Notes: generated by a model not told the origin, from the sequence alone. DNA of 16,322 bases from Candidatus Levyibacteriota bacterium (GCA_023245475.1 JAHFKF010000026.1:1-16322), one strand, 5' to 3'; positions 1 to 7,131 are shown, counted from the stretch's first letter. Program-made: numbers and translations.

Positions 1-1
1 A

Positions 2-289
2 GACATTATTGAATTTTTCAAAAAAAATAAAAGTCGGATTATCAATATTCATTTGAGTGATTATAAACATCACATCTTAAATAGTAACTTTAGACCTCTG
101 CGTTTCAAACATTTGCCTCTCGGACATGGTGAGCTCCCCATGCAAGAATTTATTGCATTGTTGGTAAAAGAACAGTATAAAGGATTACTGACGATGGAAA
201 TTAATGGCGATCTTGCAGGTATTTGTGAGAGCGCGGAGATTATTACTGCTGTCCGAAAAAAACATGAGAAGAAAAAAGCAAAGCCGTAA
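2..289 (+). CDS. Sugar phosphate isomerase/epimerase family protein (xylose-isomerase-like TIM barrel), C-terminal fragment
   Basis: The frame is open from the window edge to TAA at 287-289, so the 5' part lies outside the window. About 95 residues are visible. They carry the closing signature of the xylose-isomerase-like TIM-barrel family (AP endonuclease 2 superfamily): an INIHLSDYK segment with a His and Asp typical of metal ligands, then HLPLGHGELPMQEFI, then a GLLTMEI strand ending in a Glu. In the family these strands contribute metal and substrate ligands for sugar or inositol isomerisation, epimerisation or AP-site cleavage; the substrate cannot be told from this part. The tail is Lys-rich. 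The gene overlaps the following deacetylase by 26 bp, suggesting co-transcription and coupled translation. The TTG at 53 lies inside the conserved domain and is not the start. Confidence 0.72.
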   Translation, partial: DIIEFFKKNKSRIINIHLSDYKHHILNSNFRPLRFKHLPLGHGELPMQEFIALLVKEQYKGLLTMEINGDLAGICESAEIITAVRKKHEKKKAKP

Positions 290-1250
290 TGGTTCCCCCA
301 CTCCTCGTTATCTAACGATCAAGATACAATATTGGCCAATACCCCGGTTGGTTTTGTTTTCTCCTCTATTAGTCATTCTTTGCTATGTCTTATTTTCTTT
401 TGTTTATTCGTCATTGCGAGCGATTGAAAATCGCGTGGCAATCCCAACCACTATTCGTTATAGTCCCGAGATTGCTTCGTCGTTGCAGTTTGCAAAACTC
501 CTCGCAATGACACCCCCTAAATCTCTGTCCAAAGAACCTGTAATAATCTTTCATGGTTCCCGTAATCGCCGCGAGGTGGCATTAACTTTTGATGCAGACA
601 TGACCTATGGTATGCAAGAAATGTTGTCATCAGATGAAGTGCAGAGCTTTTATGATCAAGATCTTATTGCGTATTTGACCAAAGACCAGGTTAAAGCAAC
701 GCTATTTTTAACAGGTTTATGGATTGAGACATATTCTGATACTGCTAAAGAATTAGCAAAGAATCCATTGTTTGAATTAGCAAATCATTCTTATTCTCAC
801 AAGTCGTTTTCTGGCGACTGTTATGGTTTGGGAGAAATGTCAGATGAAGAAGATAAAGAAGAAATTACAAAAACACAAACATTATTAAAGGACGTTTCTG
901 GAAAAGACACTAAACTCTTTCGTTTCCCTGGGGGGTGTTATTCTCAGACAGATCTGGTGAGTGCCAAGAAAGCAGGTGTGATCCCTGTGCAGTGGGATGT
1001 TGTTGCTCATGATGGATTTAATGATGATGGGGAAGCAATTTTTCATAACGTTGTTGATCATGTCTCCAATGGTTCAATCATCGTCATGCATATGAATGGT
1101 GTTCCGAACGAACCGCAGACAGCAAAGGTCGTCCCACGAATTGTCGAGAAATTACGAGCAAAGGGCTATACATTTGTTACTGTGTCAGAGCTTCTCAAAG
1201 CAAAACAAACTCCAGAAATCATAATTTATCATTCACTAGTATCCCCGTAG
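264..1250 (+). CDS. Membrane-anchored polysaccharide deacetylase (NodB domain, carbohydrate esterase family 4)
   Basis: This 328-residue protein should remove N-acetyl or O-acetyl groups from an extracellular polysaccharide or peptidoglycan. It has a basic N-terminus, one membrane helix (about residues 28-48), a linker, and a NodB domain from about residue 104. All five CE4 motifs are visible: TFDAD (108-112, metal-binding and catalytic Asp), HSYSH (175-179, metal-binding His pair), RFPGG (220-224), DVVAHDG (245-251) and a late VMHMNG with His276. The ATG at 264 was chosen because it puts the basic residues directly before the helix; an in-frame ATG at 204 would add 20 residues read through the neighbouring gene. 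No Shine-Dalgarno is seen. Linker residues 49-83 are encoded by a palindromic insertion (410-511). Substrate unknown. Confidence 0.88.
   Translation: MRRKKQSRNGSPTPRYLTIKIQYWPIPRLVLFSPLLVILCYVLFSFVYSSLRAIENRVAIPTTIRYSPEIASSLQFAKLLAMTPPKSLSKEPVIIFHGSRNRREVALTFDADMTYGMQEMLSSDEVQSFYDQDLIAYLTKDQVKATLFLTGLWIETYSDTAKELAKNPLFELANHSYSHKSFSGDCYGLGEMSDEEDKEEITKTQTLLKDVSGKDTKLFRFPGGCYSQTDLVSAKKAGVIPVQWDVVAHDGFNDDGEAIFHNVVDHVSNGSIIVMHMNGVPNEPQTAKVVPRIVEKLRAKGYTFVTVSELLKAKQTPEIIIYHSLVSP
410..511. repeat. Palindromic repeat element inserted in frame inside the deacetylase gene
   Basis: The 102-bp segment is bounded by a perfect 11-bp inverted repeat, GTCATTGCGAG (410-420) and CTCGCAATGAC (501-511). An inner inverted pair is GCAATC (438-443) and GATTGC (470-475). 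The wording (cattgcgag... ggcaatc... gattgcttcgtcg... ctcgcaatgac) resembles the dispersed palindromic repeats found in many bacterial genomes. Its length is an exact multiple of three (34 codons) and it leaves the reading frame open, encoding the stretch between the membrane helix and the catalytic domain. This recalls the in-frame palindromic elements described in Rickettsia genes. No second copy is in this window. Confidence 0.7.
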
Positions 1251-1270
1251 CTATTTTGTATCGGTTAGCA

Positions 1271-1276
1271 TATAAT
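1271..1276 (+). promoter_or_regulatory. -10 box (TATAAT) for a leaderless transcript
   Basis: A perfect TATAAT ends 8 nt before the ATG at 1285, so transcription should begin at or within a base or two of the start codon. No convincing -35 box is seen at 16-18 bp spacing; the upstream sequence is the 3' end of the deacetylase gene. The spacing matches three other genes in the window. Confidence 0.6.
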
Positions 1277-1284
1277 TGCACCTT

Positions 1285-1929
1285 ATGAAAGAAACATGGG
1301 GGAAATTTAGAGAAGCTGTACGCCGCGATATGCACGATATTAAAAGACACGCGGTTGATTTGGGGGTGCCTGTTAATAAAATTGGACAAAACGCTCTCCG
1401 GGCATTGCTTGAGCCAGTTCCTGTTTGGTCACGAACTGAAAAGCTTCATTTGCCAAACAAAGATCCCTTTAACGCAAAACAATGGAATAAACTCTTTGAA
1501 ACGACACAACAACGTCTTTCAGATGCACAAAAGCAACAAGACTCAGATAACGTTGTCCGGAATCTTACGTTGACAGATAAGGCAACTCAAAGAGATTGTG
1601 ATATCTCAGTCGTTCCACTTCCGCGTGGTGGCTACAATGTCAGGGTGATGTTGATCGATAGTGAAAAAACGGAACATGGAAGTAGTCATATTGTCGTTGT
1701 CTCACTTGACGAAAAACTTCCAGTAAAAATTCTTTATATGAGCAATGATATCTGGATGGTTCCAAATCCTGAGGTAGGTGCAGCCTATGCTCGTGGGATT
1801 TTTGCCAATGTGAGAACCGCTGAAGTGAGGACCGGACAATCATTTTATCAAGGAGAAAAAAGTGCCGAAGAAAGATCTCTAGATTCTCTTGAGGTGTTAC
1901 AGGCTTCACTTCCTCCAGAAGAAAAATAG
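1285..1929 (+). CDS. Hypothetical protein, 214 aa
   Basis: I do not recognise this family. The predicted soluble protein has no signal peptide or membrane helix. It begins with a charged helical segment (MKETWGKFREAVRRD), a second helical part rich in Gln and Lys to about residue 90, then a probable beta-rich domain (ISVVPLPRGGYNVRVMLID and HIVVVSLDEKLPVKIL) in which hydrophobic strands alternate with turns, and an acidic tail ending SLPPEEK. Start at ATG 1285 rather than the in-frame TTG at 1276, because the TTG overlaps the -10 box. It is followed after 68 bp by typA, which has its own promoter, so the two are probably separate transcripts. Confidence 0.7.
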   Translation: MKETWGKFREAVRRDMHDIKRHAVDLGVPVNKIGQNALRALLEPVPVWSRTEKLHLPNKDPFNAKQWNKLFETTQQRLSDAQKQQDSDNVVRNLTLTDKATQRDCDISVVPLPRGGYNVRVMLIDSEKTEHGSSHIVVVSLDEKLPVKILYMSNDIWMVPNPEVGAAYARGIFANVRTAEVRTGQSFYQGEKSAEERSLDSLEVLQASLPPEEK

Positions 1930-1935
1930 CGTTAT

Positions 1936-1964
1936 TTGCTATCTTTCCCCCAAACAGGTATAAT
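1936..1964 (+). promoter_or_regulatory. Promoter of typA (TTGCTA-17-TATAAT)
   Basis: TTGCTA at 1936-1941 and TATAAT at 1959-1964 are separated by 17 bp. Transcription is expected to start near 1971, giving a leader of about 27 nt before the typA ATG. Confidence 0.65.
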
Positions 1965-1971
1965 ATATAGG

Positions 1972-1991
1972 CCGCGAGCAGCGGTTTTTTT
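1972..1991 (+). terminator. Short GC hairpin plus T tract just before typA
   Basis: CCGC (1972-1975) pairs with GCGG (1981-1984) around a 5-nt loop, followed by seven T. It looks like a minimal intrinsic terminator for read-through from the unknown gene ending at 1929. It lies downstream of the predicted typA -10 box, so it would also form the very 5' end of the typA transcript. Confidence 0.4.
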
Positions 1992-1997
1992 ATTTCT

Positions 1998-3830
1998 ATG
2001 AATACTATCAGAAATGTCGGAATTATTGCTCACGTTGACCATGGTAAGACTACTTTGGTTGATGCATTGCTCCGTCAATCACAAACAAAATTAAATAAAG
2101 AGAATGAAGGAACTGACCTCATTATGGACAGTAATGAACTGGAAAAAGAGCGTGGAATCACAATCTTTTCCAAGAATGCATCTGTTCGTGTAAAGCATGC
2201 AGAGACAGGTGAAGAAGTCAAAATCAATATTATCGATACTCCAGGGCATGCTGATTTTGGTGGTGAAGTAGAACGTGTTCTTACGATGGCAGATGGTTGT
2301 TTGCTGCTTGTCGATGCCAAAGAGGGGCCAATGCCACAGACACGATTTGTTTTGAAGAAAGCACTTGAACAAAAGCTTCGCATTATCGTTGTTGTCAACA
2401 AAATTGATAAACCAGATGCACGAATTGATCACGTGCTCGACAAAACGCTTGATTTGTTTATCGAATTGGGAGCCGACGAGGATACAGCAGACTTCCCTAT
2501 TGTGTATGCTTCCGCCAAAAATGGAAAAGCAGGACTTACTCCAGACATTGACTCTATGACTGACATCTCAGCTATTTTTGATGCTATCTTGAAATATGTT
2601 CCCGAGCCAAAAGGTGATTCCACAAAACCATTGCAGCTTCTTATGACAACACTCGGACGTGACGATTACAAAGGGCGTATTGCAACAGGACGTGTTTACA
2701 ATGGAACCGTTAAAGCAAATCAAGATGTCATGCATGTTAATCGAGATGGGGTAATGAAAAAATATCGTTTAACATCTCTTATGACATTTGAAGGATTGGG
2801 TCGAGCAGATGCACAAGAAGTTGCAGCAGGTGACATCGTCGCAATTTCTGGAATCCCAGACATCACGATTGGTGAAACAATTGCTGATGTGGATAGTCCA
2901 ATTCCACTTCCTGTTCTTGCTATAGAAGAACCAACGGTCAAGATGACATTTAGTGTCAATGACTCACCTTTTGCTGGACAAGAAGGAGAGTTCAAAACTT
3001 CACGTCAGATTCGTGAACGGCTTATTAAAGAACTTGAAACTGACATGGCATTGCGAGTTGAGGATAGTGTAGATGGGAAATGGTTAGTGTCTGGTCGAGG
3101 AGAACTGCATTTAGCGATTCTGATTGAACGTATGCGTCGTGAAGGATATGAATTCCAAGTCTCCCGTCCTCAAGTCATTATCAAACAGATCGATGGAAAA
3201 AAGATGGCTCCGTTTGAAACTATCTTTATCGAAGTGCCACAAGATTATTCAGGAGTTGTTATGCAAAAGTTGGGTGCACGAAAAGCTGTCATGGAAGATA
3301 TGAGTACTGACGACAAAGGCATTGTGTACTTCCAGTTTGTAATTCCAACCAGTGCATTCTTTGGATACCGCAGTGAATTTATTACTGATACAAGAGGTCT
3401 TGGCATTATCAACACAGTGTTTCTTAAATATGATGTTGATGCAGGTCCAGCTATCAGACGCGAACATGGCTCGCTTATCTCTTCAGAGACAGGACAATCA
3501 AATCTCTATGGTTTAACTGGTATCCAAGAACGAGGCACGCTCTTTATTGGACCTGGAATTCAAGTCTACAAAGGTCAAGTGGTTGGTAAAAATTCACGTG
3601 TTGAAGATATGCGAGTTAACGTTTGTAAAGCAAAACAACTTTCAAATATGCGATCAAAGGGAGATGGCTCGATGGAACACTTTAACACACCACAAGTGAT
3701 GAATCTTGAAGACGCGCTTGAATATGTGTCCGAAGATGAACTCGTTGAAGTAACACCACAAAACGTTCGTATCCGAAAGATGATTCTTGATGAAGTCGAA
3801 GCACGAAGATTAAAAGCTCAAGGCTTTTGA
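1998..3830 (+). CDS. typA: GTP-binding protein TypA/BipA
   Basis: TypA/BipA is a translational GTPase that binds the ribosome and supports ribosome assembly and stress or low-temperature growth. The 610-residue length is normal for the family. The GTPase domain is complete: G1 AHVDHGKT (11-18), G2 RGITI (52-56), G3 DTPGHADF (80-87), G4 NKID (134-137) and a G5 SAK segment near residue 167. The EF-G-like domains follow, with a conserved GRGELHL segment and a KGDGSMEHFNTPQ-like C-terminal region characteristic of BipA. The ATG at 1998 gives the expected MNTIRNVGIIAHVDHGK start; no Shine-Dalgarno precedes it. It converges with the endonuclease III gene, 35 bp apart. Confidence 0.97.
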   Translation: MNTIRNVGIIAHVDHGKTTLVDALLRQSQTKLNKENEGTDLIMDSNELEKERGITIFSKNASVRVKHAETGEEVKINIIDTPGHADFGGEVERVLTMADGCLLLVDAKEGPMPQTRFVLKKALEQKLRIIVVVNKIDKPDARIDHVLDKTLDLFIELGADEDTADFPIVYASAKNGKAGLTPDIDSMTDISAIFDAILKYVPEPKGDSTKPLQLLMTTLGRDDYKGRIATGRVYNGTVKANQDVMHVNRDGVMKKYRLTSLMTFEGLGRADAQEVAAGDIVAISGIPDITIGETIADVDSPIPLPVLAIEEPTVKMTFSVNDSPFAGQEGEFKTSRQIRERLIKELETDMALRVEDSVDGKWLVSGRGELHLAILIERMRREGYEFQVSRPQVIIKQIDGKKMAPFETIFIEVPQDYSGVVMQKLGARKAVMEDMSTDDKGIVYFQFVIPTSAFFGYRSEFITDTRGLGIINTVFLKYDVDAGPAIRREHGSLISSETGQSNLYGLTGIQERGTLFIGPGIQVYKGQVVGKNSRVEDMRVNVCKAKQLSNMRSKGDGSMEHFNTPQVMNLEDALEYVSEDELVEVTPQNVRIRKMILDEVEARRLKAQGF

Positions 3831-3832
3831 TC
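3808..3832. other. Inverted repeat at the typA stop codon
   Basis: A 10-bp arm (3808-3817) pairs with 3823-3832 around a 5-nt loop, with one G-T pair. It spans the last typA codons in a convergent gene pair, so a role in ending transcription is possible, but no T tract follows on either strand. Confidence 0.3.
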
Positions 3833-3865
3833 ATTTATCTGCTTTAGAAGCTCTTGCCTCTTTAA

Positions 3866-4492
3866 TTAGTTATCCGGGCAGAGTTCTTTCAGTGGGCAGT
3901 CTTCACATTGGTGGGGTCTTGCTGGGCAATACTCTCTTCCAAAGTAAGTCAAATAGTGTCCGAAATATTGCCATTCACTCTTTGGTACAATCTCCATCAG
4001 ATCTCGCTCAATCTTTACCGGGTCTTTGTGTGTGGTAAGTCCTAGCTTATTTGCTAATCGAATAACATGAGTATCAACGACAATTCCTGCTGGCTTACCA
4101 AAGGCATCATTGAGAACCACGTTGGCTGTTTTTCTTGCAACTCCTGGCAATGCGTCAAGTTCTTCCATCGTTTGTGGCACTTCCCCACCATATTTTTCGA
4201 TAATCATTTGAGCTGCGGCTTTGATATTCTTTGCTTTGTTGTTATGAAAGTTTACCTTCTTAATCATCTCATCAATGTCTGAGGCGGGGGCATTTGCAAA
4301 GTCTTGAACTGTTTTATATTTCTTAAATAAATCAGGCGTAAGTGTATTGACCAGCTTATCTGTTGTCTGAGCGGACAGGATCGTTGCAATGAGAAGTTGT
4401 AATGGGTTGTCATGTTTCAAAGCAGACGTTGGATGAGGATATAGCTTGGAAAGTCGCTTGATAATCTCTTTTGCCTTTGCTTCTCTGGTCAT
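3866..4492 (-). CDS. nth: Endonuclease III (DNA glycosylase/AP lyase with a [4Fe-4S] cluster)
   Basis: This base-excision repair enzyme removes oxidised pyrimidines and cleaves AP sites. The 208-residue length fits the family. The helix-hairpin-helix is LPGVARKTANVVL (115-127) with the catalytic Lys121, and the catalytic Asp is Asp140 in VVDTHV. The C-terminal iron-sulfur signature C-x6-C-x2-C-x5-C is intact (Cys189, 196, 199, 205). The early SAQTTD motif (40-45) is also typical. The start is fixed by the ATG 6 nt after an extended -10 box. It is divergent from the coiled-coil gene at 4555, with only 62 bp between the two starts, so the promoters are back to back. Confidence 0.96.
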   Translation of the reverse strand: MTREAKAKEIIKRLSKLYPHPTSALKHDNPLQLLIATILSAQTTDKLVNTLTPDLFKKYKTVQDFANAPASDIDEMIKKVNFHNNKAKNIKAAAQMIIEKYGGEVPQTMEELDALPGVARKTANVVLNDAFGKPAGIVVDTHVIRLANKLGLTTHKDPVKIERDLMEIVPKSEWQYFGHYLTYFGREYCPARPHQCEDCPLKELCPDN

Positions 4493-4498
4493 AAAGAT

Positions 4499-4504
4499 AT
4501 TATA
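4499..4504 (-). promoter_or_regulatory. Extended -10 box for leaderless nth
   Basis: On the minus strand the sequence reads TGG followed by TATAAT, an extended -10 element, ending 6 nt before the nth ATG. No good -35 box is seen, which agrees with an extended -10 promoter. A leaderless or nearly leaderless mRNA is implied. Confidence 0.65.
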
Positions 4505-4515
4505 CCATTTGCCTC

Positions 4516-4545
4516 TTGATTTTGTTTGCGAAATTCCTGTATAGT
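4516..4545 (+). promoter_or_regulatory. Promoter of the acidic coiled-coil gene (TTGATT-18-TATAGT)
   Basis: TTGATT at 4516-4521 and TATAGT at 4540-4545 are 18 bp apart. The -10 ends 9 nt before ATG 4555, implying a leaderless transcript. The in-frame TTG at 4516 is therefore part of the -35 box and not a start codon. Confidence 0.6.
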
Positions 4546-4554
4546 ATTGTAATT

Positions 4555-5046
4555 ATGGATGAAGATCAAAAAATAATTGAAGGCGAAGAAGTAGATGCAG
4601 ACGAGGAAGTCTCCAATGCCAATGCTGATACAGACAAAGCTCAGTTTAATCAAGCATCTGCTTTGATGAGTCTTGAAGAGCTTATTAAAAACCACATTAC
4701 AACCATTGATAAACTTCGTGATGAACTCAAACAACACAAAGAAATGTTTGAGGACACGTTTAACAATGACCCTACTTACCGAGAGCATGTTGAAAAAGTG
4801 AAAGAAGCAAATAAAGCAAAAGGCTCTGTACGACAGCAACTTTCAAAGCAGCCATCAGTTGCTCAACTTGACCAAAAGGTAAAAGATCTACGGTTTGATA
4901 TTGGTGAACAAAATAAGACTTTGTCGGATCTCTTACAAGACTACAAAGAACAGACAGGTGCGTCACAGCTTGAGGTAAATGGTAAGACATATGCGATTAT
5001 TAGTACATCAAAGCTTGTTACCAAGAGCGCGAAATTTAATCCTTAA
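4555..5046 (+). CDS. Hypothetical acidic coiled-coil protein, 163 aa
   Basis: I do not recognise a family. The first 30 residues are strongly acidic (MDEDQKIIEGEEVDADEE) and probably disordered. Residues about 35-130 have long heptad-like helices rich in Leu, Lys, Glu and Gln (for example LEELIKNHITTIDKLRDELK), so a coiled-coil dimer is likely. The last 30 residues, with VNGKTYAIIST, look like a small beta hairpin. No signal peptide or membrane segment is present, so it should be cytoplasmic. Start at ATG 4555, set by the -10 box 9 nt upstream. It is followed by a terminator hairpin at 5081-5109. It could be a scaffold or a chaperone-like protein, but nothing in the sequence decides this. Confidence 0.78.
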   Translation: MDEDQKIIEGEEVDADEEVSNANADTDKAQFNQASALMSLEELIKNHITTIDKLRDELKQHKEMFEDTFNNDPTYREHVEKVKEANKAKGSVRQQLSKQPSVAQLDQKVKDLRFDIGEQNKTLSDLLQDYKEQTGASQLEVNGKTYAIISTSKLVTKSAKFNP

Positions 5047-5080
5047 TTTATGAAATTCACAAACGCTATCATTTGTTGTT

Positions 5081-5109
5081 GCACACTCACGTAACGGGGT
5101 GTGCTTTTT
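5081..5109 (+). terminator. Intrinsic terminator after the coiled-coil gene
   Basis: An 8-bp stem (5081-5088 with 5097-5104, one G-T pair) with an 8-nt loop is followed by five T. It lies 35 bp after the stop codon of the coiled-coil gene. Confidence 0.75.
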
Positions 5110-5123
5110 GTTGTTTAGAAGTT

Positions 5124-5147
5124 ACCCCGCAAGACGGGGTTTTTTTG
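5124..5147 (+). terminator. Second terminator-like hairpin, 13 bp before the next gene
   Basis: ACCCCG (5124-5129) pairs perfectly with CGGGGT (5135-5140) around CAAGA, followed by a run of T to 5146. It is either a back-up terminator or, if a promoter lies between the two hairpins, an attenuator in the leader of the gene at 5160. The hairpin-plus-T layout just upstream of the start resembles that before typA. Confidence 0.6.
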
Positions 5148-5159
5148 TGGTTTTAAATT

Positions 5160-5384
5160 ATGAGAGGAAAAGAAACAGTTTATCGAAGTCCAGCATCGAT
5201 TGGAAAATTACCTGATTCAGATTTGGTTGCTCTACGCGAGCGTTTAGCCAATCCTCAAGGCCCATCAGGTGGTAAGTTACGACGTGAATCGTTTGAGGTA
5301 TTAAAAAGGGTGAAAAAAGAAATAAAAGATCGAGAAAGAGCGAATGGGGGTCCGATTGTTATCTTTAATGCAAAAGCGAGTTAA
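5160..5384 (+). CDS. Hypothetical small basic protein, 74 aa
   Basis: I do not recognise this protein. It is Arg/Lys-rich and has no hydrophobic segment. The middle reads like two helices (SDLVALRERLANP and ESFEVLKRVKKEIKDRERA) joined by a Gly/Ser-rich turn, which would suit nucleic-acid or ribosome binding; that is inference from charge only. ATG 5160 is the first start in the frame; no Shine-Dalgarno is visible and no clear promoter was found after the hairpin. Its stop is 4 bp from the end of the convergent DsbA-like gene, so the two transcripts must run into each other or end within coding sequence. Confidence 0.6.
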   Translation: MRGKETVYRSPASIGKLPDSDLVALRERLANPQGPSGGKLRRESFEVLKRVKKEIKDRERANGGPIVIFNAKAS

Positions 5385-5388
5385 GGAT

Positions 5389-6057
5389 TTATTTAAGAGC
5401 GGCTTCAATCTTTGCTTTGAAGTCATCGTATGGTAATCCCCCACTGATCTTTTCGTCATTGATAAAGAAGGTTGGGGTTGCTGTCACCCCTACTGCATTA
5501 CCATCTTCGAGATCTTGTTTAATACTGTTATCATAGGCTTTCTTCTCGACGTCATCTTTGAATTTATCCATATCGAGTTTGACTTCTTGTGCATATTGCT
5601 CAAAGTATTCCATTGCTTTGTTACTTTCTCCCCAGTCTTTCTGATTTTCATAAAGAACATCATACATCTCAAAGAATTTACCTTGCGCACCGGCGGCTTC
5701 GGCAACATTGGCAGCGGTTCGTGCATTCTTGTGCATCGTGAGTGGGAATTGTCTGAATACAAAGGTGACTTTGCCGTCATATTCTTGTAATAATTTGCTG
5801 ACAATTGGATATGATGCTCCACATGCTGGGCATTGGAAATCGCCAAATTCTACGATTGTTACTTTAGCATTCTTCTTACCTAGTACGTGGCTTTCTGGTT
5901 TGATGAGTTTCTTTTTTTGATCTGCGGTAATTTTGACAACCTCACTGTCTGTTGCATTCTTTGCGGCACTTTTTCCTCCAAAGAGAAATGCAGCTGCAAT
6001 GACGATAATAAGTGTAGCAACTCCGATACCTGTTAATACCTTTGCTTCTTGTGACAT
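5389..6057 (-). CDS. Membrane-anchored DsbA-family thiol:disulfide protein
   Basis: This 222-residue thioredoxin-fold protein should form or shuffle disulfide bonds in exported proteins. An N-terminal membrane helix (about residues 8-27) anchors it with the domain outside. The DsbA-like domain starts at about residue 55 and has the active-site CPAC (76-79) in FGDFQCPACG, and the cis-proline loop TATPTFFIN with Pro195. The alpha-helical insertion lies between them (about 110-190), as in the DsbA_2/thioredoxin_4 group that includes BdbD. The start is ATG 6057: the in-frame TTG at 6075 overlaps the -10 box. No DsbB or VKOR partner is in the window. Its possible substrates include the two repeat proteins downstream, which carry isolated cysteine pairs. 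Confidence 0.92.
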   Translation of the reverse strand: MSQEAKVLTGIGVATLIIVIAAAFLFGGKSAAKNATDSEVVKITADQKKKLIKPESHVLGKKNAKVTIVEFGDFQCPACGASYPIVSKLLQEYDGKVTFVFRQFPLTMHKNARTAANVAEAAGAQGKFFEMYDVLYENQKDWGESNKAMEYFEQYAQEVKLDMDKFKDDVEKKAYDNSIKQDLEDGNAVGVTATPTFFINDEKISGGLPYDDFKAKIEAALK

Positions 6058-6066
6058 GGGAACATT

Positions 6067-6072
6067 ATTATA
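6067..6072 (-). promoter_or_regulatory. -10 box (TATAAT) for leaderless dsbA-like gene
   Basis: On the minus strand TATAAT ends 9 nt before the ATG at 6057. No strong -35 hexamer is seen at the usual spacing. It lies back to back with the plus-strand promoter at 6125-6154. Confidence 0.6.
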
Positions 6073-6124
6073 CAAAGAGGTCTGCTTGTAAAGATGTAAA
6101 ATGAGCTTTCGTATTTTTTCAATA

Positions 6125-6154
6125 TTGACATGATCGAAAAGTGTGTGTTATATT
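6125..6154 (+). promoter_or_regulatory. Promoter TTGACA-18-TATATT
   Basis: A perfect -35 TTGACA (6125-6130) and TATATT (6149-6154) are 18 bp apart. Transcription should begin near 6161, which excludes the ATG at 6130 as the start of the downstream gene and favours ATG 6199 with a leader of about 38 nt. Confidence 0.7.
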
Positions 6155-6198
6155 GGCATTCAACTCCTGTCCCCTGCCCAACAGTGATCCACGATAAC

Positions 6199-6843
6199 AT
6201 GAACGATATTTCGCAATCATATTCATACGGCAGATTAGGCAACAAAAAGAATTTTGGCCGAAAGATTCAACTTTTACTAAAGAGTTCTCCCTACATCCCA
6301 TTGGGTGCAGTAATTTTGGTAATTGTAGTAATTGCGATTGTTTCACTTACTGTGATCAATCAGAAATCAACAGGGACGCTTGGCGTGACGACTGCGAATG
6401 ATCAAAGAGCTGTTGTTAATCAGCCAGTCGCAACGCAAACATTAAATAAAACATTTGCTTTTCCACTAAAAGATCAAACAGGTAAAGAAGTTAGCAAACT
6501 TGTTTACAGCGTTGAAAGTGTTGAACTTCGCAACGAAATAATTATCAAAGGACAAAAGGCAACAGCACTTAAAGGGAAGCGATTTCTTGTTATTAACTTG
6601 AAGATTACCAATAATTATAATAAGACAATTCAAATTAATGCGCGTGATTATCTTCGGTTGATTGTTGATGGGTCACCTGAAAAACTTGCACCTGACATTC
6701 ACAATGACCCAGTTGAAGTACAAGCCATTTCAACTAAATATACTCGAGTCGGAATGGCTGTCTCGGATACTGCAAAAAGTATCATTCTTCAAGTAGGTGA
6801 AATTACCGGAAAGAAAGAATTGATAAAATTGAGTTTTAAGTGA
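6199..6843 (+). CDS. Single-pass membrane protein with a DUF4352-like extracellular domain
   Basis: The 214-residue protein has a basic cytoplasmic N-terminus, one membrane helix (about residues 35-53), a polar linker, and an Ig-like beta domain from about residue 80. The segment LKGKRFLVINLKITNNYNK (125-143), followed by IQINARDYLRLIVDG, matches the pattern of DUF4352-type domains (a G-K-x-F-hhhxhxhxN core and a later D-x-h-x-h strand). Such domains sit on the outside of the membrane; no enzymatic role is known. The start was moved to ATG 6199 because a strong promoter covers the upstream in-frame ATG at 6130. The YezD-like gene follows 11 bp after the stop, so the two probably form an operon. 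Confidence 0.75.
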   Translation: MNDISQSYSYGRLGNKKNFGRKIQLLLKSSPYIPLGAVILVIVVIAIVSLTVINQKSTGTLGVTTANDQRAVVNQPVATQTLNKTFAFPLKDQTGKEVSKLVYSVESVELRNEIIIKGQKATALKGKRFLVINLKITNNYNKTIQINARDYLRLIVDGSPEKLAPDIHNDPVEVQAISTKYTRVGMAVSDTAKSIILQVGEITGKKELIKLSFK

Positions 6844-6854
6844 TACGTAATAGT

Positions 6855-7031
6855 ATGCAAGATTATTCAACAAAACAAATTAGCGGGACACTTCTTGATG
6901 AAGTAACCAAAGCGCTTAAGAATATTCGCGGTTGGGGTAGTGTTGAGATCTTTGTCCAAGATTCAAAGGTCGTACAAATTGTTGAAAGAAACATCACCAA
7001 AACAAACCAAGTAGGCCTCGCAAAAAATTAA
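6855..7031 (+). CDS. YezD/DUF2292-like small protein, 58 aa
   Basis: The small cytoplasmic protein resembles the YezD (DUF2292) family: a helix (LLDEVTKALKNIRG), then GSVEIFVQDSKVVQIVE, where the G-S-V-E-I and K-V-V-Q-I elements are the family's recognisable core. The function is not known in detail; members are often found near sulfur-metabolism genes, but no such genes are here. ATG 6855 gives the compact form; a GTG at 6840 overlapping the preceding stop would add five residues. No Shine-Dalgarno is seen. It is probably co-transcribed with the membrane protein before it. No terminator hairpin follows directly. Confidence 0.7.
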   Translation: MQDYSTKQISGTLLDEVTKALKNIRGWGSVEIFVQDSKVVQIVERNITKTNQVGLAKN

Positions 7032-7131
7032 TCTCGTCTTTTTAATTCACATTGATTCCTTTATCTTTTGCTAATTTCTATAGTTAGAATATGTTTCAAA
7101 AGAGTAGAAAATGCATATAAGATTTTACTTC

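Noticed and set aside
1640..1909. Minus-strand open frame inside the hypothetical gene at 1285
   Set aside because: No promoter, no family resemblance, and it is fully contained in the plus-strand gene, which has a clear -10 box.
6130..6198. N-terminal extension of the DUF4352-like protein from ATG 6130
   Set aside because: A near-consensus promoter (6125-6154) covers it, so this ATG would not be on the transcript; the extension also has no family-like features.
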